A DNA stretch of 64,000 bases from Calycina herbarum (Eukaryota > Ascomycota > Leotiomycetes > Helotiales > Pezizellaceae), in NCBI GenBank assembly GCA_001414485.1, contig LLEY01000001.1, positions 868,001 through 932,000 on the forward strand, in the 5' to 3' direction. Position numbers and translations under genes: made by a program. Under the pieces are notes generated by a model. That model was not told the DNA's origin. It made no database searches and saw only the letters and a list, made by a program, of their open reading frames with translations. How positions within the stretch are numbered: position 1 is the stretch's first letter; each line of letters starts with the position of its first letter. Below, piece by piece: positions 56,260 to 64,000 of the stretch.

Positions 56260-57440
56260 TCAACTAAAAATCAACATCCTCCACTTCTCAATAAACCATG
56301 GTGTAAACTCCCAACTTCTCATGTCCCACGGCTGGCCATTCCCACCCCCTACTCCCATTTCATGCCAACATCTCAACCCATCATCCACAATATCACGTTT
56401 CAAATCCATTGGACTAAATAGAGCCGGTGTCGTCGCCGCCCATGCAATTGCTCTCGCTCGAAGAACCGGGAAAGGTATTAAGTCTAGAAATGCATGATGC
56501 GGAAAGAGTATTTGGGGAAGTGTAGGCTGGAGGTGTGCGGGGAAAGAAGGGTTTTGCGCGGAAGCGAGAAGCTGGCTGGGGTTATCTGATGGGCGGGTTG
56601 GACGGTAGAAGGGCGAGTCGAAGTAGGGTGTCATTACACTTTCGAGTTTTATGTCGAGACAGCGGGAGTTGTAGAGAATAGCTGTGAGGAGGGAGAAGTG
56701 TGGATTTCGGAGATTGTTGAGGTATGGATCAGGCATTGCAAAATGTGAAGTTTGGGTGTTTGGTACCAGAGCTTGGGTCGAAGAAGAGAATATGCTTGAG
56801 TCTGATGTTTGTAAAAAGACCTCTGGTTGGACATCGACTGGGTTCAACTCGCTGGAGAGTCTTGGAGTTTCTCCCGGGAGTAAAGCATCAAGACAAGAAC
56901 CGGCCAGGGTGATATCACTAGGTATGAGACTAACACTCGATCCTGTGGGATTCATAGCCGAGAGAAAGGCATAAGAGCATGATAACAGTGCAATAATATC
57001 ATTGGAATCCAATATATCGGTCTGCGACTCTGGTGTATGATGAATAACCTCTAATAGTGGGCTGCTTTCGCATAATGAAGGTTGGGTGAAAGTTTGGTCA
57101 TCGAGCAAGTTTGGTTTTGGAACCGGAAACCCTAAGACAGGTGGAGTTGACGGAATAGTCGAGGCGATTTCATCTGTACCCGGTGTGGGACATTTTTGAG
57201 GCTTAGGTACAAGCTTTCTTTTGGTTGTAACTAGGTTGGCAGGTTTTCCTTTCTTCTCCTCTACACTTGCACTCTTCTTTTGACCTATTAATGGTGTTAG
57301 AATTTACACAAGAAGACTAGTCCTCGGTGATACTTACGATATACCCTTGAAGCTATTCGATTCTGTTGTTTCCGAGCCTCGGTGATAACTCGTTTGTATC
57401 GGGCTTTGACACCAAACTCCGGATGATCACGAATGTTCAT
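56260..57440 (-). CDS. bZIP-type transcription factor with DUF3425 domain
   Basis: Two exons, 57440-57338 and 57284-56260, around a 53-base intron that splits the basic region; 375 residues. Splicing gives KQQNRIASRVYRQKK, matching the NxxAxxRxR-like DNA-contact pattern of fungal basic-leucine-zipper proteins, with the usual R replaced by Y as in AP-1-like relatives. A leucine zipper is hardly visible after it. The C-terminal ~110 residues are a DUF3425 domain: HAFLDLIPFPVLRARAI and PWDMRSWEFTPWFIEKW are its signatures. This pairing is common in ascomycetes and generally regulatory. An upstream ATG at 57479 would add 13 residues. It is divergent from the NmrA-like gene. Confidence 0.88.
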
Positions 57441-57924
57441 TTTTAACACAGTTATGAGCTTCTTTATCGAATGGCACACGCAAACGTAAAGATGATATTT
57501 TCACAGAGTATGTTCACTGGAGGATGGCTGACGCAAAAAAGGGGATGGTGATAGCAATATGAGGGATTACGGGTTTGAGCCAATCAACGTAAAATAAAGT
57601 GGCTGACGCGAAAAGAGCCAATCAGATGGAAACCGGATTTAAGTTTCGAAACCCCGGGAAAAGGCTGACGCTGGCTAAGCCAATCAGGTACCTCCTGGCG
57701 TATACATTCTAACAGAAAAATCATCGTCAGCCATCATCCACAGTTGATCATCAATGCTTCAGCGATGTAGCCCCAGATCTACGAAATCATGGAGACTCAC
57801 CGAGAGAATGTATATATAAGGGATATATCCGAAGAAGCTGTTGAGAACGACAACAGACTCGCAATCAGGCCAATACTTCCACCATCCTCACCCATCACTC
57901 AAACAGCCCCTTTTCACCACCAAA
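57441..57924. promoter_or_regulatory. shared upstream region of the bZIP and NmrA-like genes
   Basis: A 484-base gap between divergent starts. GGCTGACG-type words recur (near 57525, 57601 and 57664), each followed by a CCAATC-type word (near 57579, 57617 and 57682). The repeated GCTGACG is close to the half-site of bZIP and CREB-like factors, so self-regulation is conceivable but unproven. A TATATATAAG word lies near 57811. Confidence 0.4.
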
Positions 57925-58887
57925 ATGGGCTCTCAAATCAAGAAAACTATCGTTGTAATAGGTGCAACTGGAAACCAGGGCGGCTCAGTCGCACGAACAT
58001 TCCTCGAACTTCCCAACTGGCACGTTAGGTGTCTTACCCGCAACCCATCATCGGAAGCTTCCCAAGCTCTCAGAAACCTCGGGGCTGAAATTGTCAAAGG
58101 CTCATTCTTTGATCCATCCTCGCTATCTGTGGCATTCGAAGGAGCCCACGCTATCTTTCTCAACACCGACTTCTTTGAAGTTTATCATGCCGAATCTGCG
58201 AAAGGAGATCTAGAAAAAGCTAGTCAAATTGCTTTCGAGTCTGACTATACTGCTGGGAAAAATGTTGTTCTTGCCGCAGCAAATCTACCTTCCTTGGAAC
58301 GTCTTGTTTATACCTCCTTTGGCCCAATCAAAGACTTTTCCAAAGGGAAATATTCGAACTGTTACCATTGGAATTCCAAGGTTGCCATTTCCAAATTCAT
58401 CGAGAACGAGCAACCTGAGCTGGCCAAGAAAACATCATATATCTACATGGGATGCTATATGTGGCACCCACTTCTCAACCCGAAAGTCAACCCGGTCAGC
58501 GGAAGAGGCGAAATAATGACCCTCCCTGGCCCAAAAGAGATCCTTATTCCCATGATTGACCCGAAATCCAGCACGGGTCCTTTTGTTAGGAGTTTGGTAG
58601 AAGATGAGGTTGCTGGTGTGAAGTTGCTAGCTTACGGAAGTTACTTGGCATTTGGAGACATTGTCGATACATGGTCAAAAGTCACTGGGAAAGAGGCTGG
58701 CTCTGTGGAGGTGCCCATGGAGGTTTTCCAAGCGAAAACGAAACTTCCTTCCGAGTATTTGGATGGAATGGGATTTGTCATAGAGTTTGGATATGCTGCG
58801 GGGATTGAGGGGCTTATTGAGCCAGATCAGTTGAAAACCAAGGTTAAGTCAATTTCCTACGAGGAGTGGCTGAAGGAACAAAAGTGA
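57925..58887 (+). CDS. NmrA-like NAD(P)-binding protein
   Basis: An intronless frame of 320 residues from the ATG in CAAAATGGG. The Rossmann motif VVIGATGNQGGSVAR begins at V10 (GATGNQGG at 13-20), followed by VRCLTRNPSS with the dinucleotide-phosphate-binding arginine. Other marks are FDPSSL, YTSFGPIKDFSKGKY and the C-terminal GIEGLIEPDQL. The family is named for the nitrogen-repressor NmrA, which reads NAD(P) redox state, and includes reductases of the isoflavone-reductase type. The catalytic YxxxK is not obvious, so a sensor or regulator is as likely as an enzyme. The divergent neighbour is a bZIP, and NmrA controls a transcription factor in Aspergillus, though a functional link here is speculation. 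Confidence 0.9.
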   Translation: MGSQIKKTIVVIGATGNQGGSVARTFLELPNWHVRCLTRNPSSEASQALRNLGAEIVKGSFFDPSSLSVAFEGAHAIFLNTDFFEVYHAESAKGDLEKASQIAFESDYTAGKNVVLAAANLPSLERLVYTSFGPIKDFSKGKYSNCYHWNSKVAISKFIENEQPELAKKTSYIYMGCYMWHPLLNPKVNPVSGRGEIMTLPGPKEILIPMIDPKSSTGPFVRSLVEDEVAGVKLLAYGSYLAFGDIVDTWSKVTGKEAGSVEVPMEVFQAKTKLPSEYLDGMGFVIEFGYAAGIEGLIEPDQLKTKVKSISYEEWLKEQK

Positions 58888-59002
58888 AAGCATTTCGATA
58901 AGGCAGAGGAGCAGTTGGGGGATAGACCAACTATTGATTCTAGAATTCTTGTTATTAGAAAAACATTGTTATAATTGAACATTGAAACGTGTATGATTAC
59001 TC

Positions 59003-59860
59003 TCATTTCCCAATACCACTGATCAACCCAACATTCCCCTCCATCCTATCCTCGCCAGAGCCCTCCTCTAAATCAATCACACCTTCACTTTCCATGTCTT
59101 CCACTTCTATCCCACCACCACAGAATCGCCTTTGACACCCTTCAACCAATATCACCATCCCCCTCCCTGCCATTCCAAATGGTAAGAAGAACCACTTCTC
59201 CGAAACAGGAAACTTCCTTTTAGCCGCCGGACCCCACAGATCTCTCAAAAGGATGACCCAGCATCCCAATGCTCTGGTGGAAGTCAAAAGTGGACTGAGA
59301 TAGAAGAACCATAACAGGCCTTGTGGACCGGCAGACAAGGGTGACCAATCTTGACAAAATATCGTGGCTTGAGTCGCCAGTGCTATTGTAACCAGACAGA
59401 AAATTATAACTAATAGACAGGCTGTGCCTATTACGAAGAGTTCGGCAGAGGTGCGAGGTTTCGTTGTTTTGGTTGGTTTGGCGATTGTGTCTGGAGTCTC
59501 ATTATAAGGCGGAGGGGTTTCTTCTTGACTGGGAAGTTCGATTTCTGCGTCTGTATCTTCAACACTTTGAGTTATATTCACTGTAGATTGTTGAGGTGCT
59601 GAAAAATTATGTCTCTCCGCTGAATTTCGTGTAATGGGGTCGAGCAGAGAAGCGTATTTAACCCCTGGAGTGATTGACCCGAGATACTGCGTGAGGCAAA
59701 TAACAAGTATACTCGGAAAAAACATCGCAAAGCCAGGAATAGGGAAAGGTGTATTCATGTATAATGCACGACTGAGGCATTCGTAATCATTATCATGTCT
59801 GAACTGATCCCAGAAATTATCCGACCATGCTTTGAGATCGGCTTCGCTAGAGGGAAACAT
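59003..59860 (-). CDS. hypothetical integral membrane protein
   Basis: An intronless frame of 285 residues. Three or four hydrophobic segments are present: IPGFAMFFPSILVICL (about 41-56), ELFVIGTACLLVIIFCLVTI (about 141-160), LLWFFYLSPLL and ALGCWVILL (about 185-210). A proline- and acid-rich loop with PSQEETPPPYNETP lies between the first two. The C-terminus is acidic. No family is recognised. It is convergent with the NmrA-like gene. Confidence 0.65.
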   Translation of the reverse strand: MFPSSEADLKAWSDNFWDQFRHDNDYECLSRALYMNTPFPIPGFAMFFPSILVICLTQYLGSITPGVKYASLLDPITRNSAERHNFSAPQQSTVNITQSVEDTDAEIELPSQEETPPPYNETPDTIAKPTKTTKPRTSAELFVIGTACLLVIIFCLVTIALATQATIFCQDWSPLSAGPQGLLWFFYLSPLLTSTRALGCWVILLRDLWGPAAKRKFPVSEKWFFLPFGMAGRGMVILVEGCQRRFCGGGIEVEDMESEGVIDLEEGSGEDRMEGNVGLISGIGK

Positions 59861-60457
59861 GTTTTCTTGGGACGATGTTTGTTATCGAGCATGCAAAGGG
59901 CGAAACGTTTAAAAGTTGACTATACAGGATTATGGGGATCGGGGCCTTTTGTAAGTGGAATTTAGTTAAAATGAGGCTTGGTTATTACGGCTGAGCAGAT
60001 CACGGGGAGGATACGCCGCAAATTGCGTCAACACTACATAGATTTATTTCGGGGTTTCCCGAAAACGATGAACAAAAAAACAAGACTAACTAGCTGCATG
60101 TCAGACAAATGTTTCTTCTAGAATAATCGGGTTCTCTGGTAAAGAATGGCTGCTTTTTGGCGGCGTGTTGGCGGCTTTATGTCAAACCCTGAAACAGAAT
60201 CCTTCTCGCTTAGAGCTCCTTCGCCCCACCAGTGCCACCACACCACCAATTCATCTTCGAAGGATTTCACAGCGCGACAAGCATGAGTGGAGAACATTTG
60301 AGGAATAACTTTATTTTGCCACTGGCCCTCGGCTTTGGACTCGATGATCATGCTTCTCCTTATAAGTATTTCCACGGCAGGCCTTAAATTAATTTTCAAA
60401 TGGGGAATTCCATCACACAGGATCTAAAAGTCCACAAACGAGTCTAGTTCTCAATAC
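59861..60457. other. intergenic
   Basis: A 93-codon minus frame at 60118-60399 has no domain features and ends just before the lectin-like stop. Nothing else is seen. Confidence 0.4.
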
Positions 60458-61998
60458 TTACGTACCAACAACCCCAATATAGTTCCAGCTTAATGGCGTC
60501 AGATCCCCAATCTCATACTCATATATCTGTCCCGATGAGATACCATAAAATCTCTGATCCTGGTTTATAGCAATAGCAGTGTAATTCTTCGTTTCGGTCC
60601 CATTGATCATAGGAAGTGTCGTGTCGCCCCATTGGTCGTCTTGACACCATTGGCTTGCTACCGTTCCATTGGGGTAAAGTGTTGCGACGAAAATATCGGA
60701 CCGTATTTGGTTTCTGTCCTTGATAGGGAGGGCGGCGAATTGGGAGGAGTCTTGTGCTTTTGTCGTCAAGGTAAAAGCTGTAGGTGGTGATGAAATTAGT
60801 TCAGCAAAACTAGATCACTAAGAAGTTCCAAAGATATCGGCATGTATTCTCAACATACCTCCTCCCCAGCCTCGATTGCCTCCAGTAAATTCTTGGGTGA
60901 TCTCATTATTTTCAACGTAGACCGTCAAGACAACTGGTAACCTTTTCGGATCATTTGCGTTTGTATGTGGTATCACGGCCATTCCGGTTTGAGGTGCTAT
61001 TGCAGTGTTGAGAACAGATCTGACGTTCGACCTGCAACAGATTAGTATACGTTTTCTAGTTGAATCAGGAGCTAATAGCAGTGGGGGAGGATGAAACATG
61101 CTCCCAACTATTAGGAATAGGAGCTCAAAATGGGAACAAAGGAAAAGGTTGCATACCAGCCGTCTGAACCATTCATATATCTCAGTTTTTGGTCGGGATC
61201 CTGGTATAAGACAACAGTGGAGTTGCAGCAATCGCGAGATGCACACAACTGACTATAGGCCGTGAGCTGAGAATTAGGATAGCCTCTGTTACTCCGATCC
61301 GTCAAATCCCCTTTCACCCAGGCTCGAGCTTGTTGGTCATTTGTATAAAATTCCTTTATTTCCTGTTTGATAGAGTAGAAGTAGACGTTGAGTTGGAAGT
61401 TTATGTTATCCACACTAGTAGCAATTGAGGTGCCATTTAGAGTTGGGTCTATTTGTAGACCTGGCACAAACACGGGCGAGATGGCCCATGACTTGTTTTG
61501 AGAGTCCCAGAGTGATAATGTGAGGGAGCCAGTCGAGTTTTGATAAAATAATGCGTGATGTTGATAATTCTTGCTGTCGGTCCAGTTTACGGTGGCTAAT
61601 TTTGAATCGACCAGCAACTTTGAAGTTGACGGTGCAGTGGTGTTGGCGGAGTTGGGGTTATTGGATGTCGAGCCAGGTGGTGTTGATGATGAAGCTGGAT
61701 CCACTGGTGTAGGCGGCGTGCTTGCTGGGCTCAATTTAGACTTGTTCTTTCCACTCGTACCTCCTACAGCTCCTCCTATTATAGCTCCAATAACGAGAAG
61801 GCCCACCAGGCCAGCAACAATGAAGAACACCGTCCTCCTCAAACCCAAGATTTTTCTTTCATCTTTTCCAGCATTTCCCACGGGGAGATTCTTGTCCTCA
61901 AACTTCGCCGGTACATAATTAGGGTTGACCTCTAGTCCCGCTTGATTTGAATCCACTGGAACCGCTTCCAATGTACTGTGATGTGTTTTGTTGTTCAT
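60458..61998 (-). CDS. membrane-anchored fucose-lectin-like (beta-propeller) protein
   Basis: Three exons: 61998-61157, 61031-60859 and 60777-60458; 1335 bases, 444 residues. The N-terminal ~52 residues are cytosolic. One helix follows (TVFFIVAGLVGLLVIGAIIGG, read here from about 56), then a serine/proline/threonine stalk, then a repeat-rich beta domain. Blades carry KLATVNWTD.....HALFYQ, LCASRD, LRYMNGSDGWSNV, IAVI-type strands and NYTAIAINQDQRFYGIS, the pattern of fungal fucose-specific lectin propellers. Many N-x-S/T sites suit an external face. It probably binds glycans outside the cell as a type II membrane protein. The last exon could in theory splice on at GTAAGT near 60461, but the stop after IGVVGT gives a natural end. 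Confidence 0.8.
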
Positions 61999-62877
61999 TG
62001 CCCACCGACCTCTTGAGACCTCAGCCTCGTCTGGTTCTCCTCTATTTCAGTTACTTGGTCAGTTTCTGAGTCAAAATACTTGAGACACCAATACTATGCC
62101 AAGATGAAATGAAGAGACTTGACTAAAATGAAAACAAAATACGAATTTTCGACAAAGCATGAATTAAATAAAGTGTGGGAATCTATGGGCGATCAACCTT
62201 CTTAATGGGAACGGGGGGAGCCTCCTTATCAGAGCCCCGGTATAGCACTGTCACACAAGGCAGGAAGGATTTCATGCTGAGCCTCTCGATCTCACCTCAA
62301 CCACCTATAAACTACCTTGAAACTGGCTTTCGGTTGCGTGGAATCAGCAGCGCTTATGATGACTGGCTGGGAAGATACGAATATGACATGGAGAAAAACG
62401 CCGACCGGTAACCAAATTGGCCCCCAAATCGCTGCCCAAATAGGAGTAGGAGTCTTTCCAGCTGAACGATTGCCTTGTTCGTATATCTGTGGTGTGAACG
62501 TGATATGATAAAAATACAATTAAGCTTTAGAGGTCTACTTTTCAATCTTCCCGCTCTCAATTTTAAATGTTTCTTCCTCTTCGTCTCGTGAAGCACGTGA
62601 ATGCATTTCTTCATAATAGGGTTCACTAATCAATAATTCCATGGGCGAACGACCCAAGAAAAATTGGGGGCCAGACACTTAAAAGAAGGCTAACCCCCGC
62701 ATTGCTAAGTCCGTACATTTTGGAACTTGGCGGATCAGCAAATTGTGAGAAGAAGATGGAAAGGGGGGGGGGGGGGGGGGAGGCACGTGTCAAAACCATT
62801 TGATTTGATTGGTGGTTGAAGGGGAGTGTATTTCCAAAATCGGTCCCCAAGCTTATAACAACACTATAACCGAGTTA
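61999..62877. other. intergenic with an 18-base G run
   Basis: Upstream region of the lectin-like gene. Frames of 60-90 codons on both strands are shadows or chance. A run of 18 G at 62763-62780 is preceded by purine-rich sequence. Confidence 0.4.
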
Positions 62878-63156
62878 CACGGCCCTGCAGAGGGTCGGGG
62901 CTCGGTTCCATCCGCATGCCCATGGTGAGGGGTTTATAGGGTTTCCAGGGCATTTGCAGGGCCTGGGTGGTCTTAAATCTCGCTACAACCGGTCGTTGTA
63001 CGAAGTTTCCATTGTGGGTTCTAGGCATTGAGATATCACATGATAAGGCATACGTGGTATATGATACACCTATCATTTCAGGCTCTGCTAATATAGCTGA
63101 CCTATTCATGCCACCACGAGCATGCGGAATTAACCAATCTCCGAGCCTTCTACGGG
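62878..63156. mobile_element. hAT-like inverted-repeat element, about 280 bases
   Basis: The first ~60 bases (CGGCCCTGCAGAGG..., then CCGCATGCCCATGGTG) match the reverse complement of the last ~60 (CGGCCCGTAGAAGG..., then CCGCATGCTCGTGGTG). Directly outside lie two copies of CCGAGTTA (62870-62877 and 63157-63164), an 8-base duplication as expected for hAT elements. The repeat ends are offset by a few bases, so the exact boundary is uncertain. There is no transposase frame. Confidence 0.6.
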
Positions 63157-63164
63157 CCGAGTTA

Positions 63165-64000
63165 TAACTATTATTGTTGCTAAATCTTCATAGCTCGGAA
63201 CGGAGCAATGTAATACCGAAGTACGAGGCGATGGACAACAACCCGTGTAACAACAATGCAATGTAAAGCATCGGTGGCATGAGGAAGACTTCTGTACTGC
63301 AGTATCGAGGGCGTTTGGGGCTTGTAGGAAATTGAAGGGATGGGATTTCTTTGTTTGGGTAGTACCTGGATACAATTTCTGTAAATCATACATTAAATTG
63401 ATCTTCGCTGTTGATAATCTTGTTCTGAAGCGAAATTGATGAATGGTTTAAGCTGGGACTCCCCATTCAAAGTTATATGCTCAAGTGTTGTAGTCGTTTG
63501 CTAAGCCCCCCAATTTTTTGGCAATCCCACATCACTTTCCTCGCCTCCCAACCCTTTCCCCCCCCCCATCTAAAACTGAAAACATAAAAACGACAACCAA
63601 AATATAGTCTCATGAGAGACTTACCCTCTGATCTATTCCAAAAATGGCACCCACTTTGTGGGACTGCGAGAAGGCAAATCACCGTCCAGAAAATTGGTTG
63701 TAGACTGTTAAAACGAATGTGAAAGCAGTTATTATTTTGAGAAAGAGTATGGAATCGAGGAAGAGAATAAAGAGTGCAATGATGATGATCATAGTCGTTT
63801 AGCTTATTTTCTAAATGCTTAAATAATTGACAAAGTGTCAACCTCCCCCCATAAAACCACAGCTCCTCCGAAGATCCCCCAACTCTAACATTCAATGTGG
63901 AAGTAGCTGAATAGGATATTCTTGCAAAACCCATATTCAACATCATAATTGGATTTTTTACCCTGGCAATGTGGCTTCCCATATATCTTAACATCACATC
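63165..64000. other. right edge, nothing supported
   Basis: The longest frame (174 codons, minus, 63473-63997) has random-looking composition and no start context I trust. A gene cut by the window edge cannot be excluded. Confidence 0.35.

Noticed and set aside
61571..61918. 115-codon plus frame
   Set aside because: Antisense of the stalk and membrane helix of the lectin-like protein.
62763..62780. Run of 18 G as a functional element
   Set aside because: Homopolymer runs are common in intergenic DNA and error-prone in sequencing; nothing around it supports a role.

Overview
This window looks like nuclear DNA of a filamentous ascomycete (Pezizomycotina). Most genes carry short introns of about 45-170 bases with GT...AG ends and CTAAC/CTGAC-like branch sites. 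The families are typical of moulds: a HET-domain protein, a cAMP-receptor-like GPCR, a bZIP with a DUF3425 tail, an NmrA-like protein, an ACS-family transporter, a GH106 rhamnosidase and a membrane-anchored fucose-lectin-like protein. Gene-rich stretches alternate with AT-rich, gene-free islands that look worn by repeat-induced point mutation (RIP). A leotiomycete is my guess, from general feel only.

Layout. 1-5.7 kb: AT-rich islands with ~105-base tandem arrays around one F-box-like gene. 5.7-10.2 kb: an eight-exon GH13 maltase, a degenerate AGCTTACTCG repeat field upstream of it, and a basic lysine-rich protein. 11-18 kb: a small Cys/membrane protein, an M50B-like protease, a peroxisomal D-amino-acid oxidase and a protein with SUMO-type tail motifs. 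19.6-24.7 kb: an ACS-family transporter and a GPCR. 25.6-28.5 kb: a frameshifted HET gene with an SPKK-repeat insertion. 28.5-32 kb: an AT-rich nest with a solo LTR and an almost intact 1.36-kb miniature LTR element. 32.9-40.3 kb: a divergent pair (unknown gene and FHA-pseudokinase), then decayed genes including a GT2 polysaccharide synthase. 40.4-44 kb: GH106 gene with a fold-back MITE upstream. 47-52 kb: a Cys-rich membrane protein, a single-pass membrane protein and inositol monophosphatase. 52-56 kb: mostly empty, with a Tc1/mariner-type MITE. 56-62 kb: bZIP, NmrA-like, membrane protein and lectin-like protein. 62-64 kb: a hAT-like inverted-repeat element.

The most notable observation is that the first intron of the HET gene (28113-28279) and an intron of the GH106 gene (43160-43324) are homologous to each other from donor to acceptor, although the two genes are unrelated. 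That is the hallmark of introner-like elements, which are introns that multiply. Nothing here forms an obvious biosynthetic cluster; the genes read as independent housekeeping, sensing, transport and carbohydrate-use functions. All calls come from reading the sequence; no database search was run.
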